A stretch of 64,000 nucleotides of DNA. It comes from Billgrantia kenyensis (GTDB lineage: Bacteria; Pseudomonadota; Gammaproteobacteria; Pseudomonadales; Halomonadaceae). The first letter of the stretch is position 1; each line of letters starts with the position of its first letter. Positions 1-8,347 of this stretch are shown in pieces. A program made the position numbers and the translations under genes. The notes under the pieces are model-generated. The model did not search any database, was not told the origin of the DNA, and saw only the letters and a list, made by a program, of their open reading frames with translations. The stretch covers positions 43,959-107,958 of the forward strand of contig NZ_JACEFT010000007.1 in assembly GCF_013697085.1 (NCBI RefSeq). Reading direction: 5' to 3'.

Positions 1-80
1 TCACCGAATCCCGGGTGTGCCAGCTGCATAGCCAGGCGGTAAGCCGTTTACGGGGCCGCCTGGCCGACAAGGAGGACTAG
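1..80 (+). CDS. fliA: RNA polymerase sigma factor FliA (sigma-28), C-terminal end only
   Basis: Only the last 25 codons are present, read from position 3 to the TAG at 78-80. The peptide begins TESRVCQLHSQAV and continues with an RLRGRL segment. This is the characteristic end of region 4.2 of flagellar sigma-28, the helix-turn-helix that contacts the -35 element. FliA directs transcription of late flagellar, motor and chemotaxis genes. Its presence here fits the sigma-28-type promoters found downstream in the window. The identification rests on a short but very conserved peptide. Confidence 0.8.
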   Translation, partial: TESRVCQLHSQAVSRLRGRLADKED

Positions 81-98
81 TCTCCGGCGCTACAATCG

Positions 99-1301
99 CT
101 AGAGGTTGTTCATCAACGCCTTGGTGCTCGCCAGAGCGTTCATGTAGCAGCCGTGCAGCTGGTCGGCAGGCACTTCCTCGGTGGTTTCTTCGACCTGGCG
201 CTCATGGTTTTCGCACAGCGTCAGTACGGCTCCCAGAGGTCCCGCCCGCTCTTTCAGGGCGGCAATGATGGACTGGCCCAACGGCAACTGGTCGAGCAGG
301 GTGGCGCGGTCCTCCTCCAGCAGGGCATCCATCATCGAGAACAGGCCGGTAGTGAAGGCGTCCTCGGGATCGAGGGCAGGGAAGGGAGCCGCCAGGTTGC
401 GGCACATGAAGGCGCGTATCAGCGCCATGCGCAACACGATGCGGGAGGAGGGTTGAAGACTGGCGAGCGTCAGGGTCAGGATCAGGCGGCGCAGCTCGAT
501 GAGCCCCAGGACTTGAACCGCGCGGTGAAGGTCGACCTCCTTGCCGCCGCGATTGAAGTAGTTCGAGTTGGCCCGGCGCAATATGGCCACGTGAAGGTGG
601 GGGACCTGCACCACCAGTTCATGCAGCCGATTGAGGTCGTTATTGTCTTCGTAAAGTGCACGAATGAGGCGGATCTGGGCTGCGCGGTTGCCGTGGCGTC
701 CTCGGGCGGGCGAGGCAATGAAGCTGGGCCTCGCCAGGTAGTCGCCGTTGTAGTAGTCGCAGCCCATCGCCTGATAGCACTCGAGTGCTTCACGGCTGGT
801 GAGGTTCTCGACCAGCAGCTTGATGTTGCGTGCCGGCAGCCTCTCGAGAGTCGTCTCGTCGAGATCGCCGGGGGTGGCAAGCTGAATGATGTCGCAGCGG
901 TCAAGCATGGCCTCGAGGTCTTGCTTGAGTAGGCTTGATGGCACGATTATCCGGTAGCCTCGCTCACGGATATCGTCGAGGCGAGTGAGGAACTCGCCAT
1001 CGATCGTCCCTGCGTCTGCGATTCCGAGCGCCAGTCGCGGGGCCGGGGTCGGCAGCAGCTCGGGGCGGTCCAGCCATTCCAGGGGGAGATCGACGAACAG
1101 CGTCCGATCCCCCAGCAGGCCGCTATCGCCGAGCTCATAGACGGCGCTGGCCAGTGCCCTGGCGGTGACTGACATGAGGTCCTCGTCCTCGGCATGCGTC
1201 CGCTCGCCATAGACCAGCCGATCCGCCACATGATGATGGCTGGCATCGTGTATCGGGTGGAGGGCGATAGTGAAAGGCTCTGGGCCCTGTTGCTCGGGCA
1301 T
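99..1301 (-). CDS. EAL/HDOD domain signalling protein with degenerate EAL domain
   Basis: The 400-aa protein has an N-terminal EAL-like half (about residues 10-190) and a C-terminal HDOD half (about 200-390), the YuxH/CdgJ layout. The canonical ELL/EAL catalytic strand is replaced by DRLVYGER and no DDFGTG loop is seen, so c-di-GMP hydrolysis is unlikely; the domain may bind the nucleotide or a partner. HDOD domains are non-catalytic relatives of HD phosphohydrolases used for protein interaction. An AGGGAG ribosome site lies 8 bases before the ATG. The gene converges on fliA with 18 bases between the stops, so a role in motility signalling is plausible. I see no sigma-28-like promoter upstream. 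Confidence 0.75.
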   Translation of the reverse strand: MPEQQGPEPFTIALHPIHDASHHHVADRLVYGERTHAEDEDLMSVTARALASAVYELGDSGLLGDRTLFVDLPLEWLDRPELLPTPAPRLALGIADAGTIDGEFLTRLDDIRERGYRIIVPSSLLKQDLEAMLDRCDIIQLATPGDLDETTLERLPARNIKLLVENLTSREALECYQAMGCDYYNGDYLARPSFIASPARGRHGNRAAQIRLIRALYEDNNDLNRLHELVVQVPHLHVAILRRANSNYFNRGGKEVDLHRAVQVLGLIELRRLILTLTLASLQPSSRIVLRMALIRAFMCRNLAAPFPALDPEDAFTTGLFSMMDALLEEDRATLLDQLPLGQSIIAALKERAGPLGAVLTLCENHERQVEETTEEVPADQLHGCYMNALASTKALMNNL

Positions 1302-1398
1302 CTGCTTGGCTCCCTGCTGAGTGTCAGTGCACTCTGGATATTCTCATGATTACTGATATAGCGGTGAATATGCAGCCTTGTTGTCGACGACGTACGAT

Positions 1399-2175
1399 CT
1401 ACAACGCACGATGCAGTGCGGCAAGGGCGGGCTCCAGACCGGTCACCAGGCTCTCGAGGCTCGGCCGGGCATGAAAGTATCCCTGCTGCAAGTGGATGCC
1501 GGTGCGACCGAGCCACACGGCCTCCGCCTGTGTTTCCACGCCCTCGGCAATCAGCTCGACGTCGATATCTTCTGCCAGGACGACGAGGGCCTTGAGTATC
1601 GCCTGGCGACGCGTGTCCCTGTTGCAGTTCATCACCAGGGCGCGGTCGATCTTGAGCCGGTCGGGATGCAGCTCTGCCAGGAGGTCGAGATTGGCAAAGC
1701 CGTTGCCGAAGTCATCCAGAGCCGTCACGAAGCCCATGCTGCGGTAGGCCTGGATGATATTGCGCAGGTGCTGCTGGTCCTGGACCTTTTCGCTCTCGGT
1801 GACCTCGAACACGAGTTTTTCGGTCGGCCAGCCGACCTTCTCGGAGATGGCCAGTGTCGCCTGGATGCAGGCTTCGGGTTCATATACGGCGTTGGGCAGG
1901 AAATTGATCGACAGGCTCTCGCGCATGCCAAGCCGGCTGGCGAGCTCGATGGCGCGGATCCGGCAGGCCTGGTCGAAGCGGTAGAGGAGGCGAGGCGTCA
2001 CCTGCGACAGGATGCTGGCTGCCGATTCTCCATTCGGACCTCGTACCAGCGCTTCATGAGCGGTGATCGAAGCGGTGCTCAGGTCGACGATCGGCTGGAA
2101 GGCCATGGTGAAATCGAATGGCAGCGAACCTTCGCAGCGTTCGCATTTGCCGGCCTTCTCGGCGCATCGTTGCAT
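1399..2175 (-). CDS. EAL-domain c-di-GMP phosphodiesterase with Cys-rich N-terminus
   Basis: This 258-aa, single-domain EAL protein keeps the residues expected of an active phosphodiesterase: the EALVRG strand, FEVTES, LDDFGNG, KIDRALV and ELIAEGVET. It should hydrolyse c-di-GMP to pGpG in the cytoplasm. The first 16 residues contain four cysteines spaced C-x6-C-x2-C after an initial MQRC, suggesting a small metal or redox site ahead of the catalytic domain. I chose the ATG at 2175 because AGGAG lies 9 bases upstream; a longer frame reaches 2289 but has no comparable signal. A sigma-28-type promoter at 2291-2317 points at this gene, so it is probably a late flagellar gene. Confidence 0.85.
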   Translation of the reverse strand: MQRCAEKAGKCERCEGSLPFDFTMAFQPIVDLSTASITAHEALVRGPNGESAASILSQVTPRLLYRFDQACRIRAIELASRLGMRESLSINFLPNAVYEPEACIQATLAISEKVGWPTEKLVFEVTESEKVQDQQHLRNIIQAYRSMGFVTALDDFGNGFANLDLLAELHPDRLKIDRALVMNCNRDTRRQAILKALVVLAEDIDVELIAEGVETQAEAVWLGRTGIHLQQGYFHARPSLESLVTGLEPALAALHRAL

Positions 2176-2290
2176 GTCATGGTTCTCCTGACCGCCTACG
2201 GCCAATGGTGGGTCACTCACTGCGCAGCACGAATCGCACGTTATTCTCGCTGCGGGCTTCCGGAGCCCCCATCGAAGCATGTCACCCATT

Positions 2291-2317
2291 GTATCGGCAG
2301 CAGGAGGACGAACTTTA
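2291..2317 (-). promoter_or_regulatory. Sigma-28 (FliA) promoter for the EAL gene
   Basis: Read on the minus strand the site is TAAAGTTC-N11-GCCGATAC. The E. coli-type sigma-28 consensus is TAAAGTTT-N11-GCCGATAA, so it matches 7 of 8 bases in each element with exact spacing. It lies about 115 bases before the EAL start at 2175. Confidence 0.8.
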
Positions 2318-2366
2318 GTTCAGGCGTTTCGGTTGATCTGCATCAATGTTTCCCAGGGTAAAGCGC

Positions 2367-2393
2367 TAAAGTCCGTTCTTGGGCTGCCGATAT
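2367..2393 (+). promoter_or_regulatory. Sigma-28 (FliA) promoter for motA-motB
   Basis: The site reads TAAAGTCC-N11-GCCGATAT, 6 of 8 and 7 of 8 against the sigma-28 consensus with exact 11-base spacing. It ends 41 bases before the motA start and is divergent from the sigma-28 site at 2291-2317. Confidence 0.85.
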
Positions 2394-2434
2394 CATCCAT
2401 CAGGCTTCATGCCATTGCACTTTCAGGAGTTTGA

Positions 2435-3250
2435 ATGAATCCATCCACTATCATCGGCATGTTTGCCAGCGTCGTGCTGCTGGTAAGCGTCCTGTTTTTC
2501 ACTGCCGAGTCGCCCCAGAGCTTCATCAACCTGCCGGGGCTCGCTATCGTGCTGGCGGGAACCATGGCGGCTACGTTCATCAGCTATCCGCTCAAGGAAG
2601 TGCTGCGTGTGGTGCGCCTGGTGGGGCTGGTGTTTCGGCGTGAAAATACCTACACCCGGGATGACATCAAGGAGCTGGTGGATATTTCACGGCTCTGGTT
2701 CAAGGGGGATGTGCGAGCCGTGGAGGCCGCCCTGGAAAAGGCGCGCAATCCCTTCCTGCGTACCGGGATCCAATTGGTCATCGCCAATACCAAGGAAGAG
2801 GAGATTTTCGACCTGTTGCGCTGGCGCATTGCACGCCTGAAGGCCCGCGAGCACGCCGAGGCACAGATCTTCCGCACCATGGCAACCTACGCGCCGGCGT
2901 TCGGCATGATCGGAACCCTGGTCGGGCTGGTCAACATGCTGGAGGTCATGGAGGCGGGCGACCTGCACGTGATCGGCCCGCGCATGGCCGTGGCGCTGTT
3001 GACGACCTTCTATGGCATCCTGCTGGCCAATCTGGTTTTCAAGCCGATCGCCGTGAAGCTGGAGCGGCGCACGGAAGAGCGTCTGATCGCCATGAACATG
3101 GTGCTCGAGGGTATCTCCTTGATCACCAAGCGTCGGCTGCCGTCCTTCATCGAGGAAACCCTCAACTCCTTCGTTGCCAACTACCACGACGAGATTCGCG
3201 ACCCTGAGGTGGCACGGCGCGACTCTGACGGACAGGCCCAGAATGCTTGA
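2435..3250 (+). CDS. motA: Flagellar stator protein, MotA/PomA family
   Basis: This 271-aa integral membrane protein forms the ion-conducting stator ring with MotB and pushes on the flagellar rotor. Two N-terminal membrane segments lie at about residues 5-25 and 30-50. A cytoplasmic loop of about 100 residues follows, then a second helix pair from about 148 (ATYAPAFGMIGTLVGLVNML) to 200, and a charged C-terminal tail. The length lies between PomA (about 255) and E. coli MotA (295), so the coupling ion (H+ or Na+) cannot be read from sequence alone; a halophile could use Na+. AGGAG precedes the ATG. The stop overlaps the motB start by 8 bases, indicating translational coupling. Confidence 0.88.
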   Translation: MNPSTIIGMFASVVLLVSVLFFTAESPQSFINLPGLAIVLAGTMAATFISYPLKEVLRVVRLVGLVFRRENTYTRDDIKELVDISRLWFKGDVRAVEAALEKARNPFLRTGIQLVIANTKEEEIFDLLRWRIARLKAREHAEAQIFRTMATYAPAFGMIGTLVGLVNMLEVMEAGDLHVIGPRMAVALLTTFYGILLANLVFKPIAVKLERRTEERLIAMNMVLEGISLITKRRLPSFIEETLNSFVANYHDEIRDPEVARRDSDGQAQNA

Positions 3251-3929
3251 TCGCAGCACCCGTGACATGCTGACTCCCCCGGCCCATGGCGAGGGCGACG
3301 GGGAGAGCTGGTTGATCAGCTACCTTGATGTGTTGACCCTGCTCATCACGCTGTTCGTGCTGCTGCTCTCGCTGGCCGGTAATGGCCTGGCGGTCCAGGG
3401 CAGCCGGCATGGTGGCGATGCCGCGTCGCTGATCTCGCCTCACGCCGAGGCAGCGGCGCGCATGGTGGCAGGCGTGGGCATCAAGCCGCGTCAGGATGGG
3501 CTGCAGCCGCGCTTCTCGGGGCTCGAGATCGAGGGGGTCAGCGTGGATGAAGGTCAGCGGGGGATTACCCTGCGTATCGATGACAACCTGCTATTCCAGA
3601 GCGGCCAGGCATCGCTTACGGCCCAGGGTCGCGAAGTCCTGGCTGGCTTGCGTAGCGTCTTGCAAGATTTTGAAGGCGAGGTTTCCGTCGAGGGTCATAC
3701 CGACAGCATTCCTATTGCCACGGCGCAGTTTCCTTCCAATTGGGAGCTCTCTTCCGGGCGAGCCATCGCGGTGCTGCGCTACCTTTCTGAACTGGAGGTG
3801 CCGGCCGAGCGACTGCGGGCGGTGGGCTATGCCGACACGCGCCCCCTCGAAAGCAACGAGACGCCTGAAGGGCGTGCAGCCAATCGCCGGGTGGAGCTCC
3901 TGTTACATCAAGAGGTTGCAACCCAATAG
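3243..3929 (+). CDS. motB: Flagellar stator protein, MotB/PomB family (short form)
   Basis: The 228-aa protein has one membrane helix with the stator signature WLISYLDVLTLL; Asp29 should be the ion-carrying aspartate. A C-terminal OmpA-like peptidoglycan-binding domain (about residues 110-225) carries VEGHTDS, SSGRA and ANRRVE. It anchors the stator to the cell wall. Typical MotB is around 300 residues, so the periplasmic linker is short. I start at the ATG at 3243, overlapping the motA stop; a longer upstream frame lies inside motA and is rejected. The next gene, a GGDEF-EAL protein, follows after 39 bases and probably shares the transcript. Confidence 0.88.
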   Translation: MLDRSTRDMLTPPAHGEGDGESWLISYLDVLTLLITLFVLLLSLAGNGLAVQGSRHGGDAASLISPHAEAAARMVAGVGIKPRQDGLQPRFSGLEIEGVSVDEGQRGITLRIDDNLLFQSGQASLTAQGREVLAGLRSVLQDFEGEVSVEGHTDSIPIATAQFPSNWELSSGRAIAVLRYLSELEVPAERLRAVGYADTRPLESNETPEGRAANRRVELLLHQEVATQ

Positions 3930-3968
3930 CCTGCGCAATGCCAGGGTCGCAAGGGTTAAGGGCATCGA

Positions 3969-6701
3969 ATGACGACAAGTGGTGGGAAGCGAGAGCGATC
4001 GGCGCGTCAACGCTGGTCTGCCTGGCAGGCTTCGCTGTTCTACTGTGTGATGATGGCCTTGCTGCTGGCCATGATCACCTGGGCGCTTTGGGACATGCGT
4101 GAGCGAGAGCTGGAGGCGGCACGAGTCGGCACCCAGGGCCACGCGGAGCTGGTGGCGGAGTGGGCGACGTCTGCCTTCGCTCGGACCGACGACACCTTGA
4201 GCGGGACGGCCAACCTGTTCGCGCTCTCTCTCGTGGAGGAAGCCAGCCCCTGGCTTGCCGATGCCTTCAATAGCCTGCTGGAACAGCGTCAGCGCAGCCT
4301 GCCGTTCCTCGAGAGCCTGGGCATCATCAATCATCTCGGTGAGCCGCTTTACACGACACGGCCCCAAGGTTCCGATTACCAGGATCCGCAAGAGCGGGAA
4401 TTCATCCGCCGCTTTCTGAATGACCCTGAGCAGGCACTTTCCGCGGCGTACTGGAACCCGGAGGAGAGCGGCCATCGCATGCTCTACCTGCGCCGCATGT
4501 TCGATGCCGATGGCTCTTTCACCGGCGTTGCAGCGGCTCATCTGGATCTGTTCTATTTTACTCACGCACTCCAGAGCATCCAGCTCAGCCAGGGCGAGAG
4601 CATTGCTTTCGTCGACGACGAACATCGCCTGATTGCCCGGCATCCCAGTCTTGAGGGGCTCTCCGTTACCCAGGCGTTGGGCAGGCAAGTCGATACATCG
4701 GAGGTTGCCGAACTCATGCGGGCCGACCGTGATCAGTCGGCGATTACCACCTCACCGCTGGACGGCGAGCGACGCCTGTTCGGGATGGGGCGTGTCGATG
4801 GGCTGCCCTTCGCCGTCATCGTCGGCAAGCAGGTGGATCGGGTACTTGCCGGCTGGCGCGACAAAGTGATGGTGTTCGTGCTGGCATGGTTGATCGTGGC
4901 TCTGCTAGGCGCCTTCCTTCTGCGTCATTACCTGCGCCTGGCGCGCACCGAGGAGGCACTCCATCTCAGCGATCAGCGGCTTCGTGGCCTCAATGAGTCG
5001 CTGCAGGCGGAGCTCGATATCGCCGCACTGGCCTTCGAGACACACCTGGGCATGTTCATTACCGACGCCAGCGGCGCGATTCGCAAGGTCAACTCGACCT
5101 TCGAGGAGATTACCGGCTATCGTGCCGAAGAAGTGCTGGGTGAGAATCCGCGCATCCTCAGCTCTGGCCGCCACGACGCCGATTTTTTCCGTGCAATGTG
5201 GGCCAGTATCCATACCCATGGCAGCTGGCAGGGTGAGGTCTGGAACCGGCGCAAGAATAGCGAGATCTATCCGCAACGGGTCACCATCAGTGAGGTCCGG
5301 GATGGCGCCGGCAAGCCCAGCCACTACGTGGCGACGCTCAGCGACATCTCCGAACACCGTGCCGCACAGCAGCAAGCCCACCGGCTGGCCTTCTACGATC
5401 CGCTGACCGGCCTGCCCAATCGGCGCATGCTGCTCGAGCGACTTGGGCGGGCGATGAAGGAGGGGGCGGCTCAGGCGCGACAGGGCGCACTGCTGTTCAT
5501 CGACCTCGATGGCTTCAAGCATATCAATGACACTCTCGGCCACCAGACAGGCGACGAGCTGCTGCGGCTCATGTCGCGCCGCCTGGTCGAGGCTAGCGGT
5601 CAGGCACAGCTGGTCTCCCGTCTTGGAGGCGACGAATTCGTGGTGCTGGCCGAAGACATGGGTGAATCGATCAAGGTGGCCTCAACGCAAGTGGAGCGGC
5701 TGGCAAACCGCTTGCTTGCCATGCTGGCCGAGCCCTGCTGGCTGGGCGCGCGGCGTCATTTACTGTCAGGTAGCGTCGGAGTCACCCTGCTGAACGACGG
5801 CGCGGAGGATGCCGAAGCCTGCCTGCAGCAGGCGGAAATGGCGATGTATCAAGCCAAGCAGGCGGGACGCAATACCTGGCGTTTCTATGACCCCGCCATG
5901 CAGGCCGTGGCGGTACGGCGGGCGATGCTCGAAAGCGAGTTGCGCCAGGCGGTGCCACGCAACCAGCTTCGGCTTTACTATCAGGTCCAGGTCGATCGGC
6001 GAGGCAGGGTCACCGGGGTCGAGGCGCTGTTGCGCTGGCAACACCCCGGATATGGCATGGTGCCTCCCTATGACTTCATATCCATTGCCGAGGAGAGCTA
6101 CCTCATCGTGCCCATCGGTGAATGGGTCATGGAGACGGCCTGCCGTCAGCTGGCCGCCTGGGCCGCCGAGCCGTACACGGAAGGACTCAGCATGGCGGTC
6201 AACATCAGCCCGCTGCAGTTCCAGCAGCCCGAATTCGTCGGTCGGCTCGAGACGATTCTCGCGGCGACCGGAGCGCGCCCTGAGCGGCTCAAGCTGGAGA
6301 TCACCGAGAGTCTGTTCATGGAAGAGCCGGATGCCGTGCGTGACACCATGCTGCGTATCAAGGCGTTGGGCGTGCGTTTCTCGCTCGATGACTTCGGCAC
6401 CGGTTACTCATCGCTCAGCTATCTCAATCGCCTGCCGCTCGACCAGCTGAAGATCGACCAGTCTTTCGTGCGTACCCTGTTCGAGGATAATGCCAATGCC
6501 GTGATCTGCGCTTCGGTCATCGACCTGGGGCGCAACCTGGGGCTGGAGGTCATCGCCGAGGGAGTGGAGACCGAGGAACATCGAGACTGGCTGGAGAACA
6601 AGGGATGCCACGCCTACCAGGGCTACCTGTTCGGACGGCCGCTGCCTCTGGGGGAGTTGGAGCCGCTGTTGCGGGAGTCGGCGTGCATCGCCGGCAGGTG
6701 A
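3969..6701 (+). CDS. Membrane sensor with PAS, GGDEF and EAL domains
   Basis: This 910-aa bifunctional-type c-di-GMP enzyme has a membrane helix at about residues 20-40, a periplasmic Cache-like sensor region (about 45-290), a second helix (about 298-320), a PAS domain (about 350-460), then GGDEF (motif LGGDEF near 557) and EAL. The EAL residues EALLRW, LEITES, DDFGTGYSS, KIDQSF and EVIAEGVE are intact. Both active sites look complete, so cyclase, phosphodiesterase or both are possible. Downstream of the sigma-28-driven motAB with only 39 bases between, it probably links an external signal to motor or adhesion output. AAGGG lies before the ATG. Confidence 0.88.
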   Translation: MTTSGGKRERSARQRWSAWQASLFYCVMMALLLAMITWALWDMRERELEAARVGTQGHAELVAEWATSAFARTDDTLSGTANLFALSLVEEASPWLADAFNSLLEQRQRSLPFLESLGIINHLGEPLYTTRPQGSDYQDPQEREFIRRFLNDPEQALSAAYWNPEESGHRMLYLRRMFDADGSFTGVAAAHLDLFYFTHALQSIQLSQGESIAFVDDEHRLIARHPSLEGLSVTQALGRQVDTSEVAELMRADRDQSAITTSPLDGERRLFGMGRVDGLPFAVIVGKQVDRVLAGWRDKVMVFVLAWLIVALLGAFLLRHYLRLARTEEALHLSDQRLRGLNESLQAELDIAALAFETHLGMFITDASGAIRKVNSTFEEITGYRAEEVLGENPRILSSGRHDADFFRAMWASIHTHGSWQGEVWNRRKNSEIYPQRVTISEVRDGAGKPSHYVATLSDISEHRAAQQQAHRLAFYDPLTGLPNRRMLLERLGRAMKEGAAQARQGALLFIDLDGFKHINDTLGHQTGDELLRLMSRRLVEASGQAQLVSRLGGDEFVVLAEDMGESIKVASTQVERLANRLLAMLAEPCWLGARRHLLSGSVGVTLLNDGAEDAEACLQQAEMAMYQAKQAGRNTWRFYDPAMQAVAVRRAMLESELRQAVPRNQLRLYYQVQVDRRGRVTGVEALLRWQHPGYGMVPPYDFISIAEESYLIVPIGEWVMETACRQLAAWAAEPYTEGLSMAVNISPLQFQQPEFVGRLETILAATGARPERLKLEITESLFMEEPDAVRDTMLRIKALGVRFSLDDFGTGYSSLSYLNRLPLDQLKIDQSFVRTLFEDNANAVICASVIDLGRNLGLEVIAEGVETEEHRDWLENKGCHAYQGYLFGRPLPLGELEPLLRESACIAGR

Positions 6702-6714
6702 CGGCCGGCGATGC
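6685..6714. terminator. Bidirectional terminator between GGDEF-EAL gene and argF
   Basis: A perfect 11-bp stem (GCATCGCCGGC with its complement) encloses an 8-base loop, overlapping the stop codon of the plus-strand gene and sitting just past the argF stop on the other strand. There is no long T-run, so efficiency is uncertain. Confidence 0.55.
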
Positions 6715-6720
6715 GTCGAG

Positions 6721-7641
6721 TTAGTGGTCCACTCGGCCCAGCAGCAGAAATTCGATCAGGGCCTTCTGGGCGTGCAGGCGGTTTCCTGCTTCCTGCCAAA
6801 CCACGGCACGCGGGTCGTCGAGCAGGGTTTCGCTGATCTCCTCGCCGCGATGTGCGGGCAGGCAGTGCAGGAACAATGCATCGGCCTTGGCGCTGTCGAG
6901 CAGCGCCTCGGTGACCTGGAAACCGGTGAAGTCGGCCTCGCGCCTGGCCTGCTCCTCTTCCTGACCCATGGAGGCCCACACGTCGGTGGTCACCAGGTCG
7001 GCATCGACCACGGCCTGGGCAGGATCGTGCAGCAGGGTCACCCGGTCGCCGGCCGCCTCGAGAATCTCCTGGCGCGGCTCATAGCCTTCGGGACAGCAGA
7101 CGCGCAGCTGGAAGTCGAACTGGCGGGCGGCGTTGATCCAGGAGTGGCACATGTTGTTGCCATCGCCGATCCAGACGGCGGTGCGCCCGCGTACGCTGCC
7201 GCGCAGCTCGGTCCAGGTCATGACGTCCGCCAGCAGCTGGCAGGGATGGTAATCGTCGCTCAGGGCATTGATCACCGGCACCGAGCTGGCCCCGGCATAG
7301 GTTTCCAGGCCGGCATGGGAGAAAGTGCGGATCATGACGATGTCGACCATTTCGGAGAGGACCCGCGCGGTGTCCTCGATCGGCTCGCCCCGGCCCAGCT
7401 GGGTGTCCCGCGGCGAGAGAAACAGCGCATGACCGCCGAAGTGGGCCATGGCCGTCTCGAAGGACACCCGGGTGCGGGTCGAGGATTTCTCGAAGATCAT
7501 CGCCAGTGTGCGATTGCTGAACGGCGCATAGGTCGGGCCCTGGGCACGCAGGCGGTTCTTGATCGTGATGGCGCGCTGGATCAGGTAGTGCAGCTCTTCG
7601 GGGCTCAGGTCCAGCAGGGTCAGGAAATGACGTGTCGCCAT
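6721..7641 (-). CDS. argF: Ornithine carbamoyltransferase
   Basis: Makes citrulline from ornithine and carbamoyl phosphate in arginine synthesis, in the cytoplasm. The 306-aa length is typical. Visible motifs are the carbamoyl-phosphate loop SSTRTR (residues 53-58), HPCQLLAD, and the ornithine-site [10 protein letters not shown] near residue 264. I use the ATG at 7641, which has GGAG upstream, rather than a frame extension to 7698 that lacks family similarity. argG, encoding the next pathway enzyme, lies 2.2 kb away on the opposite strand, so the pathway genes are close but not in one operon. The neighbour across the divergent gap is grxD. Confidence 0.95.
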   Translation of the reverse strand: MATRHFLTLLDLSPEELHYLIQRAITIKNRLRAQGPTYAPFSNRTLAMIFEKSSTRTRVSFETAMAHFGGHALFLSPRDTQLGRGEPIEDTARVLSEMVDIVMIRTFSHAGLETYAGASSVPVINALSDDYHPCQLLADVMTWTELRGSVRGRTAVWIGDGNNMCHSWINAARQFDFQLRVCCPEGYEPRQEILEAAGDRVTLLHDPAQAVVDADLVTTDVWASMGQEEEQARREADFTGFQVTEALLDSAKADALFLHCLPAHRGEEISETLLDDPRAVVWQEAGNRLHAQKALIEFLLLGRVDH

Positions 7642-7802
7642 GGCGATCTCTCCGCGCGAAAAAACCACCATCCTAGCCAGCCTGTGGGGGATGCGCAATT
7701 CGCTTGTGATCAGTAGAATGAGCCCATGAGCAAATGGCCGAGTGCGGCACTCAGGTATTGCCGCGCCACCTTCGGCATTCCACGATCCAGTATGGAGCGC
7801 AC

Positions 7803-8153
7803 ATGAGCACTACCCTCGAGAACATAGAGCGCCAGATCGGCGAAAACCCCATCCTCATCTACATGAAGGGCACGCCCCAGCTGCCTCAGTGCGGCTTCTC
7901 CGCCCAGACCGTCCAGGCGCTGATGTCCTGCGGCGAGCGCTTCGCCTTCGTCAACGTGCTGGACAACCCGGATATCCGTGCCGAGCTGCCCAAGTACGCC
8001 AACTGGCCCACCTTCCCCCAGCTGTGGGTGGAAGGCGAGCTGGTGGGCGGTTGCGACATCGTCGCCGAGATGCATCAAAGCGGCGAGCTGGAAAAGCTGA
8101 TCAAGGAGGCTGCTGCACGCGCCAATGCCAAGGAGGAGGGCGGCGACGCCTGA
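7803..8153 (+). CDS. grxD: Monothiol glutaredoxin Grx4 (GrxD)
   Basis: The 116-aa protein carries the class II monothiol glutaredoxin active site CGFS with Cys30, followed by the conserved WPTFPQLWV and GGCDI segments that bind glutathione. These proteins bind a [2Fe-2S] cluster between two subunits and deliver it to apoproteins, often with BolA partners. The start at 7803 has a GGAG site; a longer frame from 7734 has no recognisable sequence. The gene stands alone between argF (divergent) and the HPF-like gene. Confidence 0.95.
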   Translation: MSTTLENIERQIGENPILIYMKGTPQLPQCGFSAQTVQALMSCGERFAFVNVLDNPDIRAELPKYANWPTFPQLWVEGELVGGCDIVAEMHQSGELEKLIKEAAARANAKEEGGDA

Positions 8154-8181
8154 GTTCTTCCCTGAGCAGTCTGTACGTCGC

Positions 8182-8211
8182 AAGGCCCGGGAGCTTAGGC
8201 TCGCGGGCCTT
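8182..8211 (+). terminator. Probable terminator after grxD
   Basis: An inverted repeat, AAGGCCCGGGAGC against its complement with one mismatch, has a 4-base TTAG loop and lies 29 bases after the grxD stop. A T-rich stretch follows only about 10 bases later, so the call is moderate. Confidence 0.55.
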
Positions 8212-8347
8212 GTGCTATCTGCTTCTTTTTCCCGCCAGCTTACGTAGGGAAACCAAAACCCGGCAAAGGGCCGATTGAAATCTCATCTCACCGCTACCAC
8301 GCTGACGAGGTGAAGGGTCATCGAGGATTCAGGCACAGGGAGGTAGC

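Noticed and set aside
1378..2361. A 327-codon plus-strand frame opposite the EAL gene
   Set aside because: The EAL domain on the minus strand is intact; this frame also runs through two divergent sigma-28 promoters.
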